Assembly: GCA_026395455.1 (NCBI GenBank)
Contig: JAPLYR010000082.1
Coordinates: 1,532 to 16,291 of the forward strand
DNA length: 14,760 bases
Source: Candidatus Roizmanbacteria bacterium
GTDB taxonomy: Bacteria; Patescibacteriota; Microgenomatia; UBA1406; GWC2-37-13
Reading direction: 5' to 3'
The notes beneath the pieces are model-generated. The model searched no databases. It saw only the letters and a list, made by a program, of their open reading frames with translations, and had not been told where the DNA came from. Positions 6,234 through 12,233 of this stretch are shown here, piece by piece. A program made the translations under genes and the position numbers. How positions within the stretch are numbered: the stretch's first letter is position 1; each line of letters starts with the position of its first letter.

Positions 6234-6830
6234 ATGGTACAAGCAAAACAATTCGCCGAAACAATATTTTCAATGAAAGGAATATCAAAAAAAACTGTAG
6301 AAGAACACCTTAAGCTATACGCCGGATATGTAAATAAATATAACGAAATTACAGACAGAATAAAGGCTTTAACAGATGATGACTTTTCAAAAGCTAATCA
6401 AGTGTTCTCGACTATTAGATCTCTTAAAACTGAGCTTAGTTTTGCGTGGGGTGGTGTCATAAATCATGAAATTTATTTTACACATTTAGGAGGAGATGGG
6501 GGGACGGCGAGTAGTAAGTTGTTACATCAAATTGAAAAAGATTTTGGATCTTTTGAAGCGTATAAGAAGGATATGAAGGCTTCTGCAATAAGTGCTCGAG
6601 GTTGGGTTTGGACACTGTGGCACCCTGCCGAATCACGGCTTATCAATCATATCGGAGATTCTCAGAATACGTATGGGTTTTGGGGAGCAACACCACTTGT
6701 TGCACTTGATACCTATGAACATGCATATTTTGCTGACTACGGAGTAAATCGTGGACAATATGTGGATTCATTTTTTGAGAATGTGAATTGGGAAATTATT
6801 GAAGAAGCGTTTGAACGTTTGAAAATATAA
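6234..6830 (+). CDS. Fe/Mn-family superoxide dismutase
   Basis: The enzyme converts superoxide to hydrogen peroxide and oxygen in the cytoplasm; no signal peptide is visible. The 198 residues have the two family domains. The predicted metal ligands are H25 (TVEEHLKLYAGYV), H78 (GGVINHEIYF), and D159 and H163 (ALDTYEHAYFADYG). SARGWVWTLWHP (120-131) matches the 'GSGW.WL' stretch, and the C-terminus shows RGQYVDSFFENVNW. Variations from E. coli-type enzymes are Tyr for Trp in DTYEH, no 'HH' pair after the first ligand, and no Gln at the usual FeSOD position (Gly occupies it). I therefore cannot say which metal it uses. The gene has its own promoter, a palindromic candidate operator and a weak terminator overlapping the stop. 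Confidence 0.92.
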   Translation: MVQAKQFAETIFSMKGISKKTVEEHLKLYAGYVNKYNEITDRIKALTDDDFSKANQVFSTIRSLKTELSFAWGGVINHEIYFTHLGGDGGTASSKLLHQIEKDFGSFEAYKKDMKASAISARGWVWTLWHPAESRLINHIGDSQNTYGFWGATPLVALDTYEHAYFADYGVNRGQYVDSFFENVNWEIIEEAFERLKI

Positions 6831-6840
6831 ACGTTTTTTT
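6814..6840 (+). terminator. Weak hairpin-T terminator overlapping the sod stop
   Basis: AACGTTT (6814-6820) pairs with AAACGTT (6829-6835) around an 8-nt loop that reaches into the stop codon, and the T run continues to 6840. The stem is only 7 bp and AT-rich, so efficiency is doubtful. Confidence 0.5.
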
Positions 6841-6844
6841 CATA

Positions 6845-6873
6845 TTGACCTACGTCCCAATTTTTGGTATAAC
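6845..6873 (+). promoter_or_regulatory. Promoter of the GldA/F/G-like operon
   Basis: The -35 TTGACC (6845-6850), a 17-bp spacer and the -10 TATAAC (6868-6873, preceded by TGG) make a strong promoter. The ATG at 6882 is 8 nt downstream of the -10, so the mRNA should be leaderless or nearly so. Confidence 0.65.
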
Positions 6874-6881
6874 CTAATGCT

Positions 6882-7565
6882 ATGATAGAGCTTTCAAATG
6901 TCTATAAACGGTTCGGAATAAAATTTGCAGTTTCAGATCTCACATTTAAAGTTCAACAAGGCGACATAGTCGGATTTCTTGGCCCAAATGGAGCCGGTAA
7001 AACAACTACTATGCGTCTCATTACTGGGTATCTTAAACCAACTGAGGGAAAGGTAAAAGTATTCAATGAAGATCCCATTACTCACCGCCTATCCATTCTC
7101 CCACGTATTGGATATCTTCCAGAGAATAATCCCCTCCCCCTTGATATGCTTGTGAAAGAATACCTGGACTTTATTACAGAAGTAAAACATGAAAAACATA
7201 TAGAACATGTTATAGAAGAATTACACATGGATGATGTGTACGAAAAGAAAATAGATCAACTATCTCGTGGCTTTAAACAACGAGTAGGACTTGCGGCAGC
7301 TTTGTGCGGCAAACCAGACATTCTCCTTCTTGATGAACCAACTTCCGGACTTGACCCTATTGAACAAGATGTGATAAAAAATTTAATAAAAAAACTCGCA
7401 AAAAAACGTATTGTAATTTTTTCTACACATATTCTTTCTGAAATAGAAGATGTCGCAACGCGTGTTCTTATTATTAATAAGGGATCTCTTTTGTTTGATG
7501 GTGCAAAACCAAAAGGAAAAGGGAGTGTTGAAACATTATTTAAAAAATTAATTAAAAAATCATGA
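6882..7565 (+). CDS. ABC transporter ATP-binding protein, GldA-like (ABC-2 type)
   Basis: This is the nucleotide-binding subunit that powers the permease encoded next. In its 227 residues I see Walker A GPNGAGKT (34-41), signature LSRGF (127-131), Walker B LLLDEP (148-153), D-loop SGLDP and switch H183 (STHIL). The Q-loop position reads IGYLPENNPL (77-86), with Glu rather than Gln, as is common in GldA-type ATPases. The C-terminus is short. Its stop overlaps the permease ATG (ATGA), and the third gene follows 1 bp after the permease. This ATPase-permease-auxiliary order matches the GldA, GldF, GldG set named for gliding motility in Bacteroidetes, though such sets are widespread in non-gliding bacteria. 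The substrate is unknown. Confidence 0.92.
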   Translation: MIELSNVYKRFGIKFAVSDLTFKVQQGDIVGFLGPNGAGKTTTMRLITGYLKPTEGKVKVFNEDPITHRLSILPRIGYLPENNPLPLDMLVKEYLDFITEVKHEKHIEHVIEELHMDDVYEKKIDQLSRGFKQRVGLAAALCGKPDILLLDEPTSGLDPIEQDVIKNLIKKLAKKRIVIFSTHILSEIEDVATRVLIINKGSLLFDGAKPKGKGSVETLFKKLIKKS

Positions 7566-8263
7566 AAGCTTTGTATAAAAAAGAGTTGATGCAAATTCTC
7601 AATTCTCCAGTTGGGTACTCTGTCCCCATCGCATTTGCACTTTTCTTGGGTTATTTATTTATAAAAGACGTGTTTGTTGTAGGGTCAGCTTCACTGAAGC
7701 CTTTTTTTAGCGTGGCACCATGGCTCTTATTTCTTTTGATACCTGCACTCTCTATGCGAAGTATTAGCGAGGAAAAAAGAGCTAATACAATTGAAGTTCT
7801 GATGACACTCCCCCTTTCAGAGGGAATAATAGTCCTCTCAAAGCTGTTAAGTCTCCTTACTATTATTAGTATTACATTAGGTCTTACTCTCTCTGTCCCA
7901 ATCGTTCTTGGATTTATTTCAACACTATATATTCCAGAGATTATTGTGGGATATGTCGGATTACTTCTCCTAAGCACTCTCTACTTAAGCTTTTCTCTTT
8001 ACATCTCAAGTCGCTTTTCAAATCAAATTGCCTCATTTTCTATTTCGGTACTCATACTCTTCCTTGTTACTACCCTATCATCTGACTTTCTCGCAAACTT
8101 ACTTCCAAAAACAATTCAAGATGTTCTCCTATTTGGGAGCCCCATTCTTCACTTAGATAATTTTATTAAAGGTATTGTAGATTTAAGGTCTTTAAGTTAT
8201 TTTATCGTGCTCATTGTTTTATTTTTTAAACTGACTGTTATAGAATTACAAAAAAGATCATAA
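7562..8263 (+). CDS. ABC-2 type permease, GldF-like
   Basis: This 233-residue integral membrane protein shows about six hydrophobic segments (roughly 15-35, 47-65, 95-118, 122-145, 150-172 and 205-226). The start MKALYKKELMQILNSPVGY is typical of ABC-2 permeases. The central PWLLFLLIPALSMRSISEEK (53-72), followed by NTIEVLMTLPLS, matches the GldF-type pattern 'P.ltMR...EE...GT.E.LLt.P'. It should form the membrane channel of an exporter with the preceding ATPase. Translational coupling is likely from the 4-bp overlap with that gene, and the downstream GldG-like gene starts 1 bp after its stop. What it exports is not evident. Confidence 0.87.
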   Translation: MKALYKKELMQILNSPVGYSVPIAFALFLGYLFIKDVFVVGSASLKPFFSVAPWLLFLLIPALSMRSISEEKRANTIEVLMTLPLSEGIIVLSKLLSLLTIISITLGLTLSVPIVLGFISTLYIPEIIVGYVGLLLLSTLYLSFSLYISSRFSNQIASFSISVLILFLVTTLSSDFLANLLPKTIQDVLLFGSPILHLDNFIKGIVDLRSLSYFIVLIVLFFKLTVIELQKRS

Positions 8264-8264
8264 T

Positions 8265-9725
8265 ATGAATTATCTTCGAAAAACACCTCCAACTCTTTTT
8301 ATCCTTTTTTTCTTTGTTATATCTTTCATTCTTTTTTCTTTATTTCCTGTCCGATTAGACTTCTCAAAAGGAAAGGCTTACACACTTTCTCAAGCTACTA
8401 AAAATATAATTCAAAAAAATAATAAAAATATTGATATTAATCTCTATGTCTCGTCTGACATTCCAACGCGTATTATCCCACTTCGAACTGATGTAATAGA
8501 GCTGTTACAAGAATATAGAAGAGGTGGGAGGAATATCAAAGTAAATACCATAGATCCAAAAAAGGACACAAAAATACTGGAGAAATTAAAACAATTAGGT
8601 ATCCCGGAATTGCAATTCTCTCAACTTGAACAAAATAAATATCAGACATCCTCATTCTATTTCGGAATTGCACTGTCATACAATGACAAAAATGAAATTA
8701 TTCCTCAGGTAAATGATTATCAAAACCTCGAATATAATATTACCTCAGCAATATACAGACTTACTCGTACAGACATGCCAAAGATTGCTATTGTAGGTGA
8801 GAATCAAAATGCTTATAGCCAACAAGATCCTATCTCCTCATTAAAGAAAGTCCTTTCTCAGCAATATACAATATCCAGTTTAGATTTGTCTCAGATTAAA
8901 TCTGAAGATGCAAAATTTGTAACAGATTATTCAGCAGTTCTCCTACTTGATAGCGGAAGTAATAAGTATTCTTCAGAACAGATAGATCTGCTTAAGAAAT
9001 TTTTTGAATCTGGGAAGAATGTTTTCGTGTTTGCAGGTGGAACAAAGATTGACGAACAGTCTTTAGGAGTAACAAATGCAGAGCATAATATCAATGAACT
9101 AACGGCTTCCTATGGCGCACAAATCAATCATGATCTGGTTCTGTCGACTTCTGCTGAATATGTTAATTTTGGTAACGCCACTTCTCAATTCCTGGCACCG
9201 TATCCTTTTTGGATTCGATCAAATCTATTTGAATCAAAATCAGGACTTTTTGCAAACATACAATTTGTTACTTTTCCATGGACATCATCATTATCCTTAA
9301 AGAAAGATTCCTCTATTACTCCTCTCATTGTCTCATCTGATAGATCTTGGGTGCAAAAAGATGGATCATTTTCTCTTAACCCAAATTCAATTCCACAACC
9401 AAACATGAAGGATGTTAAACAATTTGTCCTTGGTGCATTAGTAAAAAATAAAAAAGGCGGAGAAATGGTTGTTATCGCTTCATCTCGATTTCCGTATGAG
9501 CAATACATGAGTAGAGGAAGTGGAAATTTAGATTTTATTTTGAATGTGGTTGATACGTTTGGCTCAAAAGGTGTCCTTAATGGCATAAGGTCTCGCATTG
9601 TTTCATTCTATCCATTACAAGATCTGTCTGATTCACAAAAAGACATATATAAATATACTGCGATTCTCCTTTTCCCCATTGTATGGGGAATATTTGGAGC
9701 AATTCGCCTGATGAAGAGAAAATAA
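8265..9725 (+). CDS. GldG-like ABC transport auxiliary protein
   Basis: This 486-residue protein has an N-terminal membrane helix (about 9-29), a large presumably extracytoplasmic domain and a C-terminal helix (about 463-481) followed by basic residues. Immediately after the first helix, RLDFSKGKAYTLSQATKNII (30-49) matches the hallmark 'R.DlT....ytLS..T' of the GldG/ABC auxiliary family. Later, the segments PKIAIVGENQNAY and KYSSEQIDLLKKFFESGKNVFVF resemble that family's flavodoxin-like region, which is thought to bind or position substrate. It is the last gene of the three-gene operon. The stop lies 1 bp from the convergent fic stop, and no terminator is evident. Function beyond the exporter is unknown. 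Confidence 0.82.
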   Translation: MNYLRKTPPTLFILFFFVISFILFSLFPVRLDFSKGKAYTLSQATKNIIQKNNKNIDINLYVSSDIPTRIIPLRTDVIELLQEYRRGGRNIKVNTIDPKKDTKILEKLKQLGIPELQFSQLEQNKYQTSSFYFGIALSYNDKNEIIPQVNDYQNLEYNITSAIYRLTRTDMPKIAIVGENQNAYSQQDPISSLKKVLSQQYTISSLDLSQIKSEDAKFVTDYSAVLLLDSGSNKYSSEQIDLLKKFFESGKNVFVFAGGTKIDEQSLGVTNAEHNINELTASYGAQINHDLVLSTSAEYVNFGNATSQFLAPYPFWIRSNLFESKSGLFANIQFVTFPWTSSLSLKKDSSITPLIVSSDRSWVQKDGSFSLNPNSIPQPNMKDVKQFVLGALVKNKKGGEMVVIASSRFPYEQYMSRGSGNLDFILNVVDTFGSKGVLNGIRSRIVSFYPLQDLSDSQKDIYKYTAILLFPIVWGIFGAIRLMKRK

Positions 9726-9726
9726 A

Positions 9727-10770
9727 TTACACGCTTACATATCGAGCAGATTTGGTGCTACCAATCTTCTTTATGAGATTTTTTTTAACCAAATCTTGTA
9801 CATCACGAAGCACAGAGTCTTCAGATATGTCTGGAAAAATAGTTTGAAAAGCTCTATTTTGTAGGTATCCAATTTCTTGAATATACTCAATAAGTTTAAT
9901 TTGTCTTTCAGTTAAAAATATTTGTTGCCCTCCCATTTTATCTTTTAGTTTTACATCTTTTGAAAGTTTGAGTATTTTTTCTTTTATACGGGTAAATTCA
10001 ACTGCAGCGCCAAAACTGAAATATTCAAGCCAGGAAGTCAAATCTCCAGCTGTAGCTTTTTGAAGATGTTCATAATAAGAAATTGCATCTCGATCAAAAT
10101 ACTCTTCAAGAGAAAAAAATCTTCGTATATCATATCCACCAAGAAGAAGAACAAGAGTGGCTAATGACCTCCCCACTCTTCCATTACCGTCAATAAAGGG
10201 GTGTATTCTTACAAATTCATGGTGTACAATGCCAGCTTTTAGAATTGAGTGTATGTCTTTTGACTCATCTTTATTCATCCAATAAATAAATTCTTTCATG
10301 AGAAATGGAACTTCAAGAGGTGTTGGTGGTTTGAAAGTAATCTCCCCTGTAGCTGAGTTTCTAATTACCACTTGCTTCAATCTGTATTGTCCCGACAAAT
10401 CTGCAGCTAATGTTTTTTCTGTTAGTATTCTATGAATCTTGAGTACTAGTTGTTCTGTTATTTTATCAATCTTCTTTTTTGCTTCTTCATCAATAAGTTC
10501 TACTACCTTTCGATAGTTAATAACTTCTTGGATATCGCGGGGACGAGCAGCGACGGCCTTTCCAAGTAAAACTTCTTTTGCTTCTTCCATTTGAAGCATA
10601 TTTCCTTCGATGTGCGTCCCATGATATGCTGCGCGAACAAGTGCATCTTCCTTAAACTGCCGCTCCCAGAGAGGAAGGAGTGGGGCATGTCGAATAACTT
10701 CTTCCGCTGCCTCTACTTTTGATATATTAGTTAGAATTCGATTGGTTATGGTAAATGTTGGATTGAACAT
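9727..10770 (-). CDS. Fic-domain protein (probable AMP-transferase) with C-terminal winged helix
   Basis: Fic enzymes transfer AMP or related groups to protein hydroxyls. In this 347-residue protein the Fic motif HPFIDGNGRVGR (190-201) is fully conserved, with catalytic H190. An N-terminal inhibitory-helix motif is present as YHGTHIEGN (49-57) with E55. The usual first Ser/Thr of '(S/T)xxxE(G/N)' is Gly51, with Thr at 52. The segment from about 284 to 347 (LTERQIKLIEYIQ at its start, then an 'L..L...NLI.K.G' end) looks like a winged helix, the architecture of class II Fic proteins. It starts 6 nt after the uppS stop, so the two should share a transcript. No antitoxin gene flanks it, as expected for a self-inhibited Fic. 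The target is unknown. Confidence 0.92.
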   Translation of the reverse strand: MFNPTFTITNRILTNISKVEAAEEVIRHAPLLPLWERQFKEDALVRAAYHGTHIEGNMLQMEEAKEVLLGKAVAARPRDIQEVINYRKVVELIDEEAKKKIDKITEQLVLKIHRILTEKTLAADLSGQYRLKQVVIRNSATGEITFKPPTPLEVPFLMKEFIYWMNKDESKDIHSILKAGIVHHEFVRIHPFIDGNGRVGRSLATLVLLLGGYDIRRFFSLEEYFDRDAISYYEHLQKATAGDLTSWLEYFSFGAAVEFTRIKEKILKLSKDVKLKDKMGGQQIFLTERQIKLIEYIQEIGYLQNRAFQTIFPDISEDSVLRDVQDLVKKNLIKKIGSTKSARYVSV

Positions 10771-10776
10771 AAGAAT

Positions 10777-11454
10777 TTATTTCCCAAATCTTCTTTGACG
10801 ATCACTATATTCTATAATAGATTTTTCTAATGCCTCAGGACCAAAATCAGGAAAATAGAGATCAGAAAAATAATACTCACTATATGCTGATTGCCAAGTC
10901 ATAAATCCAGATAATCTTATTTCTCCACTTGTACGGATAATAAGATCAGGGTTTGGATGCGGTAGTATATGTGTATCTAGGTAATCGTCTATTTTCTCTG
11001 TTTTAATATCTTTCATTTTTTGAACAGCACGAATAATTTCATCTTGTCCTCCATAATCCAACGCAATAACAAAAAAATATTTTGAAAATTCTTTTGTTTT
11101 TTCTTCTGCAATTGCAATTTTCTTTCGTAATCCTTCTGGTAATCTATCCTTCCTTCCAATATGTACAATCCGTGTTTCTTCTTGTATGGCTTCTTTTATC
11201 TGTACATCAATAACTTTTTCAGCAAGATTCATTAAATATCCAACTTCATCCGCTGCCCTTTTCCAATTTTCGGTAGAAAATACCCAAAAAGTGATTATTT
11301 GTATCCCGAGTTTTTTTGCCTTACTACTTAATGCTTTTATATTCTCAAACCCTTTTCTATGACCTTCAAATGAAGGTAGATTGCGTTCTTTCGCCCATCT
11401 TCTATTGCCGTCAGCGATGATCGCGATGTGTTTTGGGATATTTTTCAGTTCCAT
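10777..11454 (-). CDS. uppS: Isoprenyl transferase (undecaprenyl diphosphate synthase family)
   Basis: The enzyme condenses isopentenyl diphosphate units onto an allylic diphosphate in cis to form the wall lipid carrier. The 225-residue protein shows IAIIADGNRRWAKERNLP (10-27) with catalytic D15, GHRKG (31-35), TFWVFSTENWKR (55-66), ALDYGGQDEI (131-140) and RTSGEIRLSGFMTWQSAYSE (174-193). These are all core motifs of the cis-prenyltransferase family. I chose the ATG at 11454 because homology begins there. The frame stays open upstream to 11829 but overlaps the divergent pilin-like gene and encodes nothing recognisable. Chain length cannot be told from sequence. The mevalonate-pathway genes nearby would supply its substrate, and the Fic gene lies in the same unit. 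Confidence 0.95.
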   Translation of the reverse strand: MELKNIPKHIAIIADGNRRWAKERNLPSFEGHRKGFENIKALSSKAKKLGIQIITFWVFSTENWKRAADEVGYLMNLAEKVIDVQIKEAIQEETRIVHIGRKDRLPEGLRKKIAIAEEKTKEFSKYFFVIALDYGGQDEIIRAVQKMKDIKTEKIDDYLDTHILPHPNPDLIIRTSGEIRLSGFMTWQSAYSEYYFSDLYFPDFGPEALEKSIIEYSDRQRRFGK

Positions 11455-11464
11455 AGGTAGATTT

Positions 11465-11470
11465 ATTATA
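11465..11470 (-). promoter_or_regulatory. -10 promoter of uppS-fic
   Basis: On the minus strand a consensus TATAAT ends 10 nt before the uppS ATG. No good -35 is visible. It lies within a 10-bp inverted repeat shared with the divergent pilin promoter. Confidence 0.5.
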
Positions 11471-11516
11471 CCGAATATTTTCCGCAAGCTTGACTGAATC
11501 TCAAAAATTCGGTATA
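11467..11516. repeat. Inverted repeat spanning the divergent uppS/pilin promoters
   Basis: TATACCGAAT (11467-11476) is exactly inverted as ATTCGGTATA (11507-11516). Each arm contains part of the -10 element and the five bases upstream of it, so both divergent promoters present the same ATTCGGTATA to RNA polymerase. It could be a shared promoter feature or a binding site for one regulator. Confidence 0.6.
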
Positions 11517-11518
11517 GT
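11490..11518 (+). promoter_or_regulatory. Promoter of the pilin-like gene pair
   Basis: The -35 TTGACT (11490-11495), a 17-bp spacer and the -10 TATAGT (11513-11518) form a strong promoter. The ATG at 11525 is 6 nt after the -10, implying a leaderless mRNA. An in-frame GTG at 11519 touches the -10 and cannot be the start. Confidence 0.68.
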
Positions 11519-11524
11519 GTGAAC

Positions 11525-11839
11525 ATGCAAATAATTCCACCTGTATATGCAGAAGTAAACTTTTCACAGACATCGGTGAATCCTATTGCTAAATTTGACT
11601 CTATTACCACTTTAGTAAATCTTGTTCTCCCTATCATGATGCTTGTGGGCGGTTTTATAACGCTCGGTATGCTTCTCTTGGGAGCGTATAGATACCTCAC
11701 TAGTGAAGGAAATCCAGAAAAAGTCTCAAAAGCACAATCTGTTATTATGTATGCTATTCTTGGACTCTTTCTTATAGTTGCAAGCTTTGTATTAACGAGA
11801 ATAATTGGGTACATATTAAAAGTTGACATGCCATTATGA
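11525..11839 (+). CDS. Pilin-like two-helix membrane protein (TrbC/VirB2 or Mbov_0395-like)
   Basis: This 104-residue protein has two membrane helices (about 28-55 and 72-98) joined by the short polar loop YLTSEGNPEKVSKAQ (57-71). The loop, and the pattern '(Y/W)(L/I)TS.G..EK..KAQ' shared with the next gene, resemble the pilin-like conjugal-transfer proteins annotated in many Patescibacteria and mycoplasmas. Such proteins are related in layout to TrbC/VirB2 pilins. No type IV prepilin leader with a Phe/Glu junction is visible. The start chosen is the ATG at 11525, just after the promoter. Its TGA overlaps the next ATG (ATGA), so the two proteins are probably made together. No secretion ATPase is in the window, so a role in a pilus or secretion channel is inference. 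Confidence 0.65.
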   Translation: MQIIPPVYAEVNFSQTSVNPIAKFDSITTLVNLVLPIMMLVGGFITLGMLLLGAYRYLTSEGNPEKVSKAQSVIMYAILGLFLIVASFVLTRIIGYILKVDMPL

Positions 11840-12213
11840 AAAATTTCTTAGCAACAGCACCAGTAGATACGTCCGGCGTCATTGGAAAAATTAACTCACC
11901 AGTAAATGATCCTTTGTATACGGGAGATGTCAACCAAGGACTAGGATCTCTTATATCAACAGGTATTCAATTGTTTTTTTTCGTTGCGGGACTCGCCACA
12001 CTTCTTTATATGTTGTGGGGTGCTTTTGACTGGATAACGTCCAATGGAGAAAAAGAAAAATTACAAAAAGCTCAAAATAAGATACAAAGCGCCGCTATTG
12101 GACTTATCCTCGTGGTTGTTGTGCTCGTTGTATTTAATGTTATTATGGGCACAGTGCTTGGTGGTAAATTTGGAATTGGAAATGGATTTACATTCTCATT
12201 ACCTCACATCTAA
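11836..12213 (+). CDS. Second pilin-like two-helix membrane protein
   Basis: This 125-residue protein has a polar N-terminal segment of about 35 residues, two membrane helices (about 36-63 and 83-107), the connecting loop FDWITSNGEKEKLQKAQNKI (64-83) and a Gly-rich tail (about 109-118). The loop and helix layout match the preceding gene, so the two are likely diverged paralogues. They overlap by 4 bp. The longer N-terminal arm and the C-terminal tail set this one apart. The family is that of the small TrbC/VirB2-like or Mbov_0395-like pilin proteins; assignment is by architecture and short motif only. The gene ends 20 bp before the convergent mevalonate operon, with no obvious hairpin terminator. 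Confidence 0.62.
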   Translation: MKNFLATAPVDTSGVIGKINSPVNDPLYTGDVNQGLGSLISTGIQLFFFVAGLATLLYMLWGAFDWITSNGEKEKLQKAQNKIQSAAIGLILVVVVLVVFNVIMGTVLGGKFGIGNGFTFSLPHI

Positions 12214-12233
12214 GTCGAATAAAAAAATTGGCT

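Noticed and set aside
7256..7977. Minus-strand open frames of 112 and 108 codons opposite the GldA- and GldF-like genes.
   Set aside because: Both are antisense shadows with low-complexity, motif-free translations.
9185..9598. A 137-codon minus-strand open frame inside the GldG-like gene.
   Set aside because: It is the antisense shadow of a well-supported coding region and has no family motif.
11519..11524. GTG at 11519 as the start of the first pilin-like gene.
   Set aside because: It directly abuts the -10 element (11513-11518), so it would lie upstream of the transcription start; the ATG at 11525 fits.
11455..11829. The open frame extending uppS upstream by 125 codons on the minus strand.
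   Set aside because: Homology begins at the ATG at 11454. The extension overlaps a well-supported gene and both divergent promoters and encodes nothing recognisable.
12214..12233. A bidirectional terminator between the pilin-like pair and the mevalonate operon.
   Set aside because: There is an A7 run (T7 on the minus strand) but no hairpin stem beside it.
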